This document shows positions 8,502-17,121 of a stretch of DNA of 64,000 nucleotides, piece by piece. The DNA comes from Pseudomonas putida. GTDB lineage: Bacteria; Pseudomonadota; Gammaproteobacteria; Pseudomonadales; Pseudomonadaceae. The DNA lies in contig NZ_BSKJ01000007.1 in the NCBI RefSeq assembly GCF_030159595.1, positions 124,001 to 188,000 of the forward strand, written 5' to 3'. Each line of letters begins with the position of its first letter. The first letter of the stretch is position 1. A program made the translations under genes and the position numbers. The notes under the pieces were generated by a model that did no database searches, had not been told where the DNA came from, and saw only the letters and a list, made by a program, of their open reading frames with translations.

Positions 8502-9044
8502 TCAACATTCGCCATTGTGCAGCGCCAGGCTCTGGCGCAGCTGTTCCAGCATGGCCACGCGCAGCATGTGGGGCGCATGCACCCGGATCGAACCGGCCTG
8601 GGACAGCAGCCAAGTCATCAGCGCGCGGTTGTCGTCGACACTTGCCAGCAGTGTGGCGCCGCCATTTTGTTGTGGCGTCAGTTGCATATCCGTAGAAAGC
8701 GGGTGCGCTTCCAGGCGTCGAGCCAGTACGTCATCGACCCAGGCGTGCAGTTCAATGCGCGGCGGTGGGACAAGCACGTCGGGCTGCAAATGTTGTGCTT
8801 CGTTAAGGTCCAGACCCGGTTGCCAGTACCAGCCGTAAGGTATGCCTTTGCTGTTGCATTGCAGTGGGAACAGCGCCGCGAGCTCGACCAGGTCGCGCTC
8901 GACGGTGCGTTTGCTGGTGGTATGGCCCACAGTCTTCAGGGCAGCCTGCAACTGGGTGGAGCTCATTCCCGGGTGGCGACCGGGCAGCAACTTGAGGAGC
9001 TGCCACTGGCGGGCGATGGTGTGGCGGGTAGGGTGGCTGGGCAA
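8502..9044 (-). CDS. WYL-type transcriptional regulator, short form
   Basis: About 180 residues. The N-terminal HTH (RQWQLLKLLPGRHPGMSSTQLQAAL...TSKRTVERDLVELAALFPL) is typical of WYL-domain regulators. It is followed by a short region (GIPYGWYWQPG...) and a C-terminal WCX-like strand-helix unit (GATLLASVDDNRALMTWLLSQAGSIRVHAP). The usual central WYL core is reduced or absent, compared with about 300 residues in full-length members. No ATG fits. The TTG at 9044 has AAGGACG 6 bases upstream. Confidence 0.7.
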   Translation of the reverse strand: MPSHPTRHTIARQWQLLKLLPGRHPGMSSTQLQAALKTVGHTTSKRTVERDLVELAALFPLQCNSKGIPYGWYWQPGLDLNEAQHLQPDVLVPPPRIELHAWVDDVLARRLEAHPLSTDMQLTPQQNGGATLLASVDDNRALMTWLLSQAGSIRVHAPHMLRVAMLEQLRQSLALHNGEC

Positions 9045-9246
9045 AGGGCTCGTCCTTGAGGCAGGCGCCAAACCTGTCGAGTGATGGCGTATGGCTATTG
9101 CCTCAGCATACCCTTTTGCTGAATGGGATCCAAGTTTTCGGTCGAGTCATTCAGTGGGATGCCTCTCTGAGCCCGAGCCATTGCATCTTGTTTGTGTCCT
9201 ATTTATGGACCAAAAAAAATATAGCCCAATTTAGAGGGTGAAGAAC

Positions 9247-9492
9247 ATGCAATCCATATTCGCTGACGTGGCAGTAAGCGTTTCGGAACTGAAAAAGAAC
9301 CCGTCCGCCGTTATGACCAGCGCTGCTGGCATGCCTGTCGCAGTGCTCAACCACAATCGTGTGATGGGTTACATGGTGCCGGCGGAGCTGTACGAGGCCA
9401 TGATGGAGCGCCTTGAAGATCTCGAACTGAGCGAACTGACCAGGTCACGGTTGGGTGAAAAGGGCGTACCGGTGTCTCTGGATGACCTATAA
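9247..9492 (+). CDS. Type II antitoxin, Phd/YefM (RelB) family
   Basis: 81 residues starting MQSIFADVAVSVSELKKNPS, the DNA-binding N-terminus of this antitoxin group, then GMPVAVLNHNRVMGYMVPAELYEAMMERLEDLEL. It ends in the short toxin-binding tail (EKGVPVSLDDL). ATG 9247 is supported by AGGG about 9 bases upstream; a GTG at 9238 is the alternative. Its normal RelE partner overlaps the last codons but is truncated (see 9482-9535), so this is an orphan antitoxin. It is probably still autoregulatory DNA-binding. Confidence 0.85.
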   Translation: MQSIFADVAVSVSELKKNPSAVMTSAAGMPVAVLNHNRVMGYMVPAELYEAMMERLEDLELSELTRSRLGEKGVPVSLDDL

Positions 9493-9535
9493 GCTAGAAT
9501 TTCTGCCTTCGGCTTTAGCGGCTCAAAAGCGTTAG
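9482..9535 (+). pseudogene. Truncated RelE-family toxin stub
   Basis: An ATG overlaps the antitoxin stop region (GATGACCTATAA) and opens MTYKLEFLPSAL, which is the start of RelE/ParE-type toxins of this family. After about 12 matching residues the frame continues AAQKR and stops at TAG (9533-9535). A functional RelE is about 85-95 residues with C-terminal catalytic basic residues; all of these are missing. The MocR gene ends only 50 bases further on, so a deletion has probably removed the rest of the toxin. Confidence 0.75.
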
Positions 9536-9585
9536 GTGATGGCACGCTGGTGCATTCACAATATGTTCAGCGCCCGCCATACACA

Positions 9586-11010
9586 CTACACCCCACCCCG
9601 CCGCACATGCTTCACCAGCACCTTCTCCAACAACTCCCACATCGCCGGCTCCGTGCTGAACGCCACATTGAACCGCATCCACCCGGTCGCCTTGGCATCC
9701 ACCATGAACAACTGCCCAGGCCCAAGCATGATGCCTTTCTCCAGCGCATCATCCAGCAACGCCGCGCTGTCCGGAATGGCCGGGTGGCGGGTCCAGATGT
9801 ACATGCCTTCATCCGATTCGGTGAACAGTTCAAAGCCCAATCGATGCAAATGCCGGCCAACTTCCTGGTGCGCCTCGGCTAAACGCTGGCGCAGGCGCTT
9901 GAGGTGTTTGCGCCAGCGGCCGTCGATGATCGCGGCGTACACCACGCGCTCCATCACCTGCGAGGTGGTCAGGCCCGAGCGCATCTTCAGGTGCAGCAAT
10001 TTCTGCATCAGCTCGGGGTTGGCGAGCATGTAGCCGACCCTCACGTTGGGCGAAATGCTCTTGGAGTAGCTGCCCACATACACCACCTGCTGCAGGTGGT
10101 CGAGGCTGGCCAGGCAGGGCTGTGGTTCGGCGACCATGTCGGCGTACAGGTTGTTTTCCACCAGGCGGAAGCCGTGCTGGCTGGCCAGTTGCAGCAAGCG
10201 GTGCAACTGCGGCAGCGGGGTACGCGAGCAGGTCGGGCTGTGCAGGTGCGGCTGGGTGAAGAACGCCGTCGGGCGGTGATGGGTGAGCAACTGCTCCAAC
10301 TGGTTCAGGTCGTAACCGGCCGGCGTGCGTGGCACGCCGACCAGGGTAGCGCCCTGGGTACGCAGGATGCTCATCAGGTTGGGGTAGCCAGGGTCGTCCA
10401 CCAGCACCACATCGCCCGGGCGCACCAGCGTGCGGGCGGCCAGGTCCAGGGCCTGGCTGGCGCCGTGGGTGAGCATCAGTTGCGCCGGGTTGGCGACGAT
10501 CGACAGCTCTTGCTGCAGGTTCTGCGCGGTCAGTGCACGCAGCTCCATCAGGCCCATGGGGTCGCCGTAGCCGGACAATTCCAACGGGCTGCCGGCCACC
10601 TGGCGCAGGCCGCGACGCAGGCCGTCTTCGTACATCCAGTCGTTGGGCAGCCAGCCGCACCCCGGTTTGTAGGGCAGCTGGCGGATCTCGAAGATCTGCT
10701 GCAGGTACCACTCGGAGTTGAACGTTGGTCGACTGGTGTCGGCCTCGACGTTGTGCGGGTCCAGCAGTTCGCCTGCCGCCCGGTTGACGAAGAACCCCGC
10801 ATTGCCACGGCTCACCAGCAGCCCTTGGGCGACCAGGCGGTCGTAAGCTTCGACCACGGTGAAGGTGCTCACCGAATAGCTCGCGGCAAAGGCGCGGATC
10901 GACGGCACCTTGGCGCCCGGCTTGAGGGTCTGGTTGTCGATCAACTCACGCAGCCCGTCGATGATCTGATTGACCAACGGGGTGGAAGAGTCTGGATGTA
11001 GTTCGAACAT
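9586..11010 (-). CDS. MocR-family (GntR HTH + aminotransferase) regulator
   Basis: 474 residues. The N-terminal GntR winged helix (PLVNQIIDGLRELIDNQTLKPGAKVPSIRAFAASYSVSTFTVVEAYDRL, about 10-65) is joined to a class I aminotransferase-like domain. That domain carries GASQALDLAARTL, VDDPGYPNL and the PLP-lysine segment SYSKSISP. MocR proteins sense amino-compound or PLP ligands and regulate a nearby gene. Here the divergent target is most likely the GabP-like permease across the 325-base gap. AAGG precedes the ATG at 11010. Confidence 0.9.
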   Translation of the reverse strand: MFELHPDSSTPLVNQIIDGLRELIDNQTLKPGAKVPSIRAFAASYSVSTFTVVEAYDRLVAQGLLVSRGNAGFFVNRAAGELLDPHNVEADTSRPTFNSEWYLQQIFEIRQLPYKPGCGWLPNDWMYEDGLRRGLRQVAGSPLELSGYGDPMGLMELRALTAQNLQQELSIVANPAQLMLTHGASQALDLAARTLVRPGDVVLVDDPGYPNLMSILRTQGATLVGVPRTPAGYDLNQLEQLLTHHRPTAFFTQPHLHSPTCSRTPLPQLHRLLQLASQHGFRLVENNLYADMVAEPQPCLASLDHLQQVVYVGSYSKSISPNVRVGYMLANPELMQKLLHLKMRSGLTTSQVMERVVYAAIIDGRWRKHLKRLRQRLAEAHQEVGRHLHRLGFELFTESDEGMYIWTRHPAIPDSAALLDDALEKGIMLGPGQLFMVDAKATGWMRFNVAFSTEPAMWELLEKVLVKHVRRGGV

Positions 11011-11335
11011 TCGGGGCCTTCAGGGTGCGTATCGCCTGGCGTTTGCAGGGTGTACTGCAAGGGCGACCTGTACAGTGCAGTGCGAGATTCATGCCACTGT
11101 GCATGGCTCTCTGCGTCGGACATTTTTACATTAGGTGTCGGATATCGCCACATAAAGCATGTTCAGTTCGCCTCAGGCAGCCGTCCTGGGGCGCGTCAGC
11201 AGGCCGCCATGGAGGGCCTGCGTGTGTTTGTTCACACCATCCTGCCCGCATTAGCACTGATGTACAGGTGAAGCCGCCAGCCATCGGGGTTTCACAGTTT
11301 TCCTTGGATAAAAAGAAGCACGGGGTACACAACTG
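11011..11335. promoter_or_regulatory. MocR / permease divergent control region
   Basis: 325 bases between outward-facing regulator and permease genes. This is the expected place for MocR direct repeats and both promoters. I note the near-repeat pair CTGTAC..TGTACAG around 11051-11075 (GTGTACTGCAAGG and CCTGTACAGTGCAG), which could be operator half-sites. No gene is visible. Confidence 0.45.
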
Positions 11336-12748
11336 ATGGACGCAACATCCACAACCACCACCGCGAAAAGCGGGCACGAGAGCAAGCTCAGTGCCTCGCT
11401 GAAGTCGCGCCACCTGACGATGATGTCCATCGCCGGGGTTATTGGCGGCGCCTTGTTCGTCGGTTCCGGCAGCGTGATCCACAGCGCCGGCCCAGCCGCT
11501 GTCCTGGCCTACCTGGCGGGCGGCATCCTGGTGGTACTGATCATGCGCATGCTGGGTGAAATGGCGACTTCCTCGCCAGACACCGGCTCGTTCTCCACCT
11601 ACGCCGACCGCGCCATTGGCCGCTGGGCCGGTTTCACCATCGGCTGGCTGTACTGGTGGTACTGGGTCATCCTCATGGCCTGGGAAGCCTATGTGGCGGG
11701 CAAGATCCTGCATGGCTTCTTCCCTGACGTCAGCGTCAACGTGTTCGTGCTGGCCACGACCCTGTTGCTGATCACCGTCAACTTCTTCAACGTCAAGCAC
11801 TACGGTGAGTTCGAGTTCTGGTTCGCCTTGATCAAGGTGATCGCGATCGTCTGCTTCCTGATCGTGTGTACTGCTGCCGTGATGAACGTCTGGCAGTTCG
11901 GTGAAGTGCGTGGCATCAGCCATCTCACCGCCGAAGGCTTCATGCCCAATGGCATCACCACCGTGATCGGTGCCTTGCTCGGGGTGATGTTCGCCTTCCT
12001 GGGTGCTGAAATCGTCACCATCGCTGCTTCCGAAGCCAAGGACCCGGCCGCGCAAATCGTCAAGGCCACCAACTCGGTAGTCTGGCGTGTGTGCCTGTTC
12101 TACGTCGGTTCGATCTTCCTGATCGTCTGCCTGGTACCGTGGAACGACCCGCACCTGGGCGTTTCCGGCTATGGTGCCTACCGCCGTACCCTGGAGCTGC
12201 TGGGCGTGCCGTATGCCGAGCTGCTGATGAACTTCGTGGTGCTGACCTCGGTGAGCAGCTGCCTGATCTCGGGCCACTACACCGCTTCGCGCATGCTGTT
12301 CTCCCTGGCCCAGCGTGGCGACGCACCGTCGTTCTTCAAGATCACCCGCGCCGGCACTGGTGTACCGGTTTACGCGATCATGGGCTCGTGCGCCGTGGCC
12401 GTGGTGTGTGCGCTGATCAACTTCAGCGAGACCCTGCGCCCGAAAGATGTGCTGGATACCCTGATGAACACCACCGGCATGATCGCCCTGCTGGTGTACC
12501 TGGTCATTGCCTTCTCGCAGCTGCGCATGCGCCGCAAGCTGATTGCCGAGGGCAAGGAAGTACGCCTGAAGATGTGGTTGTTCCCGTGGCTGACCTACCT
12601 GGTGATCGCGTTCATCGTGGCGGCCCTGGTGACCATGGCCTTCATGCCTGACTACCAGATTCTGGTGATCTCCACCGGTATCGCTGCGGCAGTCGTGGTG
12701 GCGATGGGTGTAATCCACCAAATCCGCTCGGGTAACAAGCAGCACTAA
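11336..12748 (+). CDS. GabP-like amino acid permease (APC superfamily)
   Basis: 470-residue inner-membrane transporter with about 12 helices. It closely follows the E. coli GABA permease pattern: LKSRHLTMMSIAGVIGG, PDTGSFSTYADRAIGRWAG, GWLYWWYWVI, MFAFLGAEIVTIAASEA, and the late SQLRMRRKL and MWLFPWLTYLVIAFI. It probably takes up GABA or a related omega- or alpha-amino acid by proton symport. It is divergent from a MocR regulator, a common pairing for amino-compound uptake. No catabolic transaminase or dehydrogenase lies beside it, so the substrate is uncertain. Confidence 0.88.
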   Translation: MDATSTTTTAKSGHESKLSASLKSRHLTMMSIAGVIGGALFVGSGSVIHSAGPAAVLAYLAGGILVVLIMRMLGEMATSSPDTGSFSTYADRAIGRWAGFTIGWLYWWYWVILMAWEAYVAGKILHGFFPDVSVNVFVLATTLLLITVNFFNVKHYGEFEFWFALIKVIAIVCFLIVCTAAVMNVWQFGEVRGISHLTAEGFMPNGITTVIGALLGVMFAFLGAEIVTIAASEAKDPAAQIVKATNSVVWRVCLFYVGSIFLIVCLVPWNDPHLGVSGYGAYRRTLELLGVPYAELLMNFVVLTSVSSCLISGHYTASRMLFSLAQRGDAPSFFKITRAGTGVPVYAIMGSCAVAVVCALINFSETLRPKDVLDTLMNTTGMIALLVYLVIAFSQLRMRRKLIAEGKEVRLKMWLFPWLTYLVIAFIVAALVTMAFMPDYQILVISTGIAAAVVVAMGVIHQIRSGNKQH

Positions 12749-12751
12749 GCG

Positions 12752-12931
12752 TCACTCGCGTGTGGAAACGGCCGGCGCCCTTGGGGACCCGGCCGTTTCG
12801 CGTTGTTGGGCCTGGGCTTTTTCTGCGGGCATGTGAAAGCGCTGGTTCATCCAGGGCGAGCCGAGCAGGGCGGCGGCAGCGATCAGGGCCAGGATGGCGA
12901 GGGCTATGTAGGTTTTCATGGGCATGCGCAT
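12752..12931 (-). CDS. Small membrane or secreted protein
   Basis: About 59 residues. It starts MRMPMKTYIALAILALIAAAALLGSPW, a basic N-terminus plus one hydrophobic helix, and ends in a polar tail (EKAQAQQRETAGSPRAP). There are three close ATG choices (12931, 12925, 12919) and no clear ribosome site for any. Its 3' end overlaps the permease terminator hairpin, which lowers confidence. It is convergent with the permease and divergent from the sigma factor. Confidence 0.4.
   Translation of the reverse strand: MRMPMKTYIALAILALIAAAALLGSPWMNQRFHMPAEKAQAQQRETAGSPRAPAVSTRE
12765..12799 (+). terminator. Permease terminator hairpin
   Basis: Inverted repeat GAAACGGCCGG (12765-12775) and CCGGCCGTTTC (12789-12799): an 11-bp perfect stem with a 13-base loop, 17 bases after the permease stop. 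Confidence 0.65.
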
Positions 12932-13011
12932 GCAAGGGATGACCTGAAGCATAGCCAGCCAGTTCCGGCGCGGTGACTGGCGATTGGCTGACAAATGTAT
13001 GTCTCAGCCCC

Positions 13012-13030
13012 TACAATGCGAAGCATTATC
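13012..13030 (+). promoter_or_regulatory. Fur-box-like site before the sigma factor gene
   Basis: TACAATGCGAAGCATTATC matches 14 of 19 positions of the Fur consensus GATAATGATAATCATTATC and ends 18 bases before the sigma factor ATG. Iron repression is what is expected for FecI-type systems. Confidence 0.6.
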
Positions 13031-13048
13031 ACTTGGCATCGGCCCGTC

Positions 13049-13585
13049 ATGTCCAACACACCGCCCAACCAGGAACTGCTTGACGCGCTGGCGTTGCACT
13101 ATGACGACCTTGTCCGGTACATCAAGCAGCGCTTTCGCGATCGGCACTTTGCCCGCGACCTGGTTCACGACGTCTACCTGCAGATCCTCGACAAACCACC
13201 TCGCCAGCGCATCTCGTTGCCACTGGCATTCCTGCGCAAGGTCACGTTCAACCGGGCCATCGACCGCGTGCGCGCCGAATCGCTGCGTGCAGCTCACCTG
13301 GCCGCCGCCAGTCATGACGAACCGGCCCTGGACAGCTGGGACGGTGCCCGCGAGCTGGATTTCGAGCAACAGTTGCATGCCCTGCTGGCGATTATTGAAG
13401 CCTTGCCGGCGCGTCAGCGCCAAGTATTCCTGCTGCACCGCATCCACGGCATGGCCCAGCGAGACATCGCTGACGAGCTTGAGATTTCGACCAACATGGT
13501 GACTCAGCATTTCAACCGTGCGCTGCGCACCATCGCTAGCCGTTGGGAGCCGGCCCGGCGTGTGCATGGCGAGGGGCGGGCATGA
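13049..13585 (+). CDS. FecI-type ECF sigma factor (iron-starvation)
   Basis: 178 residues with ECF region 2 (ALHYDDLVRYIKQRFRDRHFARDLVHDVYLQIL) and region 4 (LEALPARQRQVFLLHRIHGMAQRDIADELEISTNMVTQHFNRAL equivalent, about 120-165). The LVHDVYL motif is typical of the FecI/PupI/FpvI group. It is followed by an anti-sigma gene overlapping by ATGA (13582-13585) and then a TonB receptor with a signalling domain, the standard cell-surface signalling order. The start at 13049 has a weak ribosome site; an upstream GTG/ATG extension is possible but less like relatives. Confidence 0.9.
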   Translation: MSNTPPNQELLDALALHYDDLVRYIKQRFRDRHFARDLVHDVYLQILDKPPRQRISLPLAFLRKVTFNRAIDRVRAESLRAAHLAAASHDEPALDSWDGARELDFEQQLHALLAIIEALPARQRQVFLLHRIHGMAQRDIADELEISTNMVTQHFNRALRTIASRWEPARRVHGEGRA

Positions 13586-14424
13586 GCCAGGACAAACGTA
13601 ACGACAAGCCTCAGGCCGACCCATTGGACGCGTTCAGCGAAGCCCTTCGCGCGCGGGTAGCGTCCCGCGAGGCGTTGCTCGCTGAAGGCAAGGCCATGAC
13701 TGCACACCGGCGCAAGGCAGGCAAGGCGGCCAAGGCAAGTCTGTTGTCATTGCTGCTGGCCGGCGGCCTGTGGTGGCTGGACCCTGCCTGGCAGACCGAG
13801 CAGGTAAGGGTGGCAGTGGGCATTCAGCGCGAGCTGGTGCTGGCGGACGGTAGCCAGGTGCTGCTGGATTCCGGCAGCCGCTTGCTGATCGAACGGCGCC
13901 TGCGCAGCCGGCAGCTTGAGCTGGTCGAAGGGCAGGCGCGCTTTACCGTAGTGCATGCCGATGCGCCGTTCATTGTCCGCAGCCAGGGCGTGCAGGTGCG
14001 TGATATCGGTACGGTGTTCGACGTACGTAGCGATGCGCGTGGCGTGCGGGTAGGGGTGCAGGAAGGTGCAGTTGAAGTCGGCAGTGGGCACGGCGCCGTG
14101 CAGCAACTGACGGCCGGGCAGCAACTGCTTGCGGTCGCCGGTGAGCTGGGGGCGGTGCAGGCAGTGCAGCCTGGCGCGATGGCAGCCTGGAGCCGCTCGG
14201 TGTTGCGCTTTGACGGTACACCGTTAGGCGATGCGATTGTGGATTTGCAGCGCTACTGCGAGATGCCATTGCGCTTGGCGGACGAGCGCACGGGTAGCTT
14301 GCGCTTGTCGGGCGAATTCGACAGCCGACAGGTGCGGGCGTTGCTGGAGCACTTGCCGGCGGTGTTGCCTGTGACGGTGGTGCGCGGTGCTGATGGTGGC
14401 GTAGTCATTGGCCGACTTGATTGA
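13582..14424 (+). CDS. FecR-family anti-sigma / sigma regulator
   Basis: 280 residues. A cytoplasmic N-terminal sigma-binding region comes first, then one membrane helix (ASLLSLLLAGGLWWL, about 52-66). The periplasmic FecR domain carries REL.LADGSQVLLDSGSRL, FTVVHADAPFIVRSQGVQVRDIGTVFDV and a C-terminal DUF4974-like segment. It passes the signal from the loaded receptor's plug extension to the sigma factor. Its ATG overlaps the sigma factor stop, which points to translational coupling. Confidence 0.9.
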   Translation: MSQDKRNDKPQADPLDAFSEALRARVASREALLAEGKAMTAHRRKAGKAAKASLLSLLLAGGLWWLDPAWQTEQVRVAVGIQRELVLADGSQVLLDSGSRLLIERRLRSRQLELVEGQARFTVVHADAPFIVRSQGVQVRDIGTVFDVRSDARGVRVGVQEGAVEVGSGHGAVQQLTAGQQLLAVAGELGAVQAVQPGAMAAWSRSVLRFDGTPLGDAIVDLQRYCEMPLRLADERTGSLRLSGEFDSRQVRALLEHLPAVLPVTVVRGADGGVVIGRLD

Positions 14425-14433
14425 TTGCCTGTA

Positions 14434-14530
14434 CCGGCCTCTTCGCGGGTAAACACGCTCCCACAGGATGGCGCCGTGGCTGAAACCTGCGCTGAACCTG
14501 TGGGAGCCGGCTCACCCGCGAAAGGGCCGG
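14434..14530. repeat. Inverted pair of REP elements
   Basis: Left unit 14434-14467 (CCGGCCTCTTCGCGGG... to CCCACAGG) and right unit 14497-14530 (CCTGTGGGAGCC... to GCCGG) face each other across about 29 bases. This is the 34-35-bp REP family of P. putida. It lies between the FecR and receptor genes and may trim or terminate the upstream message. Confidence 0.8.
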
Positions 14531-14541
14531 ACGAGCAAACC

Positions 14542-14560
14542 AATACTTATTTTCATTAGC
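14542..14560 (+). promoter_or_regulatory. Fur-box-like site before the receptor gene
   Basis: AATACTTATTTTCATTAGC matches 13 of 19 positions of the Fur consensus. It lies 66 bases before the receptor start, beside the REP pair. Direct Fur control of the receptor, in addition to the sigma factor, would fit. Confidence 0.45.
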
Positions 14561-14625
14561 ACATCAACATCCGCCCATGCCCAACCGCCATTCCCATGAA
14601 GTCACTTGAATCGTATGGGGAACAC

Positions 14626-17031
14626 ATGGGTAACCACCTTTCACCGCTGACGCTGCTGGCCGCCAGCCTGCTCACTTGCGCCAGCGTCCAGGCGCAGGAC
14701 GCCACCTACGCCCTGGACATCCCGGCACAACGCCTGGATCGCTCGCTAAATGCGCTGGCCCAGCAAACGGGCACTCGCATCCTGTTTGCCACCGATGCTG
14801 CCGAGGGCCGGCAGGCGGGTGCGGTACAAGGGCGCATGAGTGTCGCGCAAGCCTTGCAGCAATTGCTTGCCGGATCGGGCTTGCAGTTGCAGCGTGCCGG
14901 GGAGGGTTACTTGATTGGCGCACCGGCCAGTGGCACGGCGCTGGAGTTGGGCGCTACCAACATCGACAGCCAGCGCTACAGCAACAGCACCGATGGCACA
15001 GGCGCCTATACACTGGGCACCACGCGTGCCGGCACCGGCCTGAGCCTGTCGCTGCGTGAAACGCCACAGTCGATCAGCGTGGTCACCCGCCAGCGCATGG
15101 ATGACCAAGGCTTGAACGACCTCACCGAAGTGCTGCAGCAAACCCCGGGTCTGTCGGTACAAAGCCTGGGCAGCGAGCGTTTCAACATCTACTCGCGTGG
15201 CTACTCGGTAGACAACTACCAGTTTGACGGCATCCCCACCACCCTCGACATCGTCAGCCAGGTGTCGGCACAGAGCCTGGCCGACATGGCCATCTACGAC
15301 CATGTCGAGGTATTACGGGGGGCCACCGGTCTGTTGACCGGCGCAGGTGACCCGTCGGCCACCATCAACCTGGTGCGCAAGCGGCCTACCGCTGAATTCA
15401 AAGGGCATGTCAGCGCCGGCCTGGGGTCGTGGAACAAGTACCGCACCGAAGTCGACCTGTCCGGGCCGCTGACCCCTACCGGCAACGTGCGCGGGCGCAT
15501 GGTTGCCGCCTACCAGCAGAACGACAGCTTCGTTGACCACTACCACCAGGAAAAGCAGGTGTTCTACGGCATCCTTGAAGCCGACTTAAGCGACAGCACC
15601 TTGCTCACCGTGGGGGCCGACTATCAACGCAACCGCCCGGAGGGTTCGTCGTCGGTGGCGTTCCCGTTGTTCTACAGCAACGGCGAGCAGACCGATTTTT
15701 CCCGCTCCACCAACAGCGCCGCACGCTGGAGCAGCAACCCTCAGGACGCGTTGAACACCTTCGCCAGCATCGAGCAGCAACTGGGACACGACTGGAGCCT
15801 GCGGTTGGCGGTGAACCAGATGTACATCAACCGCGACGACTACCAACTGGCGACCGCCAGCTGGGGCTTCCCCGACAAGCAGACCGGCGAAGGCGTGCGC
15901 CTGTATGGCGGTGCCGGCAGCACCTGGCAGAAGCAGGTGGGCGTGGATGCCCAGCTCAAGGGGCCATTCCAGGCATTTGGCCGCGAGCATGAGTTGGTGC
16001 TGGGCTACAACTTCTCCCGCTATCAGAATCACCACGACCCGCTGCGCGGCACCGCAATCGAAGGCACCCGGGTCAACTTCTACACCTGGGACAACTACAC
16101 CACCAAGCCCAACACCAGCAACGGCAAGCTGTACGACGGTGACACCAGCATCTACCAGAGCGGCACCTACCTGGCCACGCGCCTGCGGCCTACGGATGAT
16201 CTGTCGGTCATCCTGGGCGCCCGGGTCAGCAATTACCGTTACCGCTACGACCTCAGCACGCAGCCGAACAAGATCCCGGGTAACCGCGAAAGTGGTGTGG
16301 TAACGCCCTATGCCGGTGTGGTCTACGACCTGAGCGACATCCACTCGGTGTATGCCAGCTACACCAGTATCTTCAAGCCGCAGACGGTACGGGATGCCAG
16401 CGGTGCGACGCTGGCGCCGCGTGAAGGTGACAACTACGAAGTCGGCCTCAAGAGCGAGTACTTCGGCGGGCGCTTGCAAACCAGCGTAGCGGCGTTCGAG
16501 ATCAAGCAGGACAACCTGGCCGTGGTCGATCCGGGACAGGTCGTGCCAGGCACCACCACGGCGGCTTATCGTGCGATTTCCGGTGCGACCACGCGCGGCT
16601 TCGAAGTGGAGGCCAGCGGTGAGCTGCAGCCGGGCTGGAACCTCAGTGCCAGCTATAACCACAGCATCATCAAGGACGCCGACGGCGAGCGCATCAACAC
16701 CGTGTTTCCGGCCAACATGGTCAAGCTGTGGACCACCTATCGTCTGCCGGGCGAGCTGGAACGTCTGACCGTAGGGGGTGGCATGAACTGGCAGAGCGGC
16801 ACGCACTTTACCGCTGCGCCCAGCGAGCTGGGCACCGTGAAGGCCAAGCAAGGGCAGTTCGCCGTGTTCAACCTGATGGGGCGCTACCAGATCACCGACC
16901 AGCTTTCGACCACGCTGAACGTCAACAACCTGTTCGACAAGCAGTACCTCAGTGCGCTGGATACCACGTTCTACAGTGGCTATTACGGCGAACCGCGCAA
17001 CGTCATGGTGACCACCCGCTGGGATTTCTGA
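14626..17031 (+). CDS. TonB-dependent siderophore receptor with signalling domain (FpvA/PupB type)
   Basis: 801 residues. A signal peptide (LTLLAASLLTCASVQAQ) is followed by an STN/secretin-like signalling domain (YALDIPAQRLDRSLNALAQQTGTRILF, about 28-105). A linker, the plug (LRETPQSISVVTRQRMDDQG...EVLRGATGLLTGAGDPSATINLVRKRP) and a 22-strand barrel follow, ending in TTRWDF with terminal Phe. The signalling domain makes it a transducer for the adjacent sigma/FecR pair. The ATG at 14626 with GGGG upstream is preferred to 14596, which lacks a ribosome site. It probably takes up a hydroxamate or pyoverdine-like siderophore; the ligand is not predictable. Confidence 0.92.
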   Translation: MGNHLSPLTLLAASLLTCASVQAQDATYALDIPAQRLDRSLNALAQQTGTRILFATDAAEGRQAGAVQGRMSVAQALQQLLAGSGLQLQRAGEGYLIGAPASGTALELGATNIDSQRYSNSTDGTGAYTLGTTRAGTGLSLSLRETPQSISVVTRQRMDDQGLNDLTEVLQQTPGLSVQSLGSERFNIYSRGYSVDNYQFDGIPTTLDIVSQVSAQSLADMAIYDHVEVLRGATGLLTGAGDPSATINLVRKRPTAEFKGHVSAGLGSWNKYRTEVDLSGPLTPTGNVRGRMVAAYQQNDSFVDHYHQEKQVFYGILEADLSDSTLLTVGADYQRNRPEGSSSVAFPLFYSNGEQTDFSRSTNSAARWSSNPQDALNTFASIEQQLGHDWSLRLAVNQMYINRDDYQLATASWGFPDKQTGEGVRLYGGAGSTWQKQVGVDAQLKGPFQAFGREHELVLGYNFSRYQNHHDPLRGTAIEGTRVNFYTWDNYTTKPNTSNGKLYDGDTSIYQSGTYLATRLRPTDDLSVILGARVSNYRYRYDLSTQPNKIPGNRESGVVTPYAGVVYDLSDIHSVYASYTSIFKPQTVRDASGATLAPREGDNYEVGLKSEYFGGRLQTSVAAFEIKQDNLAVVDPGQVVPGTTTAAYRAISGATTRGFEVEASGELQPGWNLSASYNHSIIKDADGERINTVFPANMVKLWTTYRLPGELERLTVGGGMNWQSGTHFTAAPSELGTVKAKQGQFAVFNLMGRYQITDQLSTTLNVNNLFDKQYLSALDTTFYSGYYGEPRNVMVTTRWDF

Positions 17032-17121
17032 TTGCAAGTGCGGCCCTATTGCCGGAGATAGGGCCCTCACCGGCGACAGATGGAATATGCTGAGAGCATT
17101 GCCCGTCCCAAGGAGCCTCAC

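Noticed and set aside
9199..9215. GTCC-TATTTAT-GGAC inverted repeat before the antitoxin as an autoregulatory operator
   Set aside because: Only 4-base arms; too weak to call without binding data.
11126..12745. 539-codon open frame antisense to the GabP-like permease
   Set aside because: Shadow of a high-GC gene: His/Gln/Asp-rich low-complexity translation with no family features, while the plus strand encodes a clear permease.
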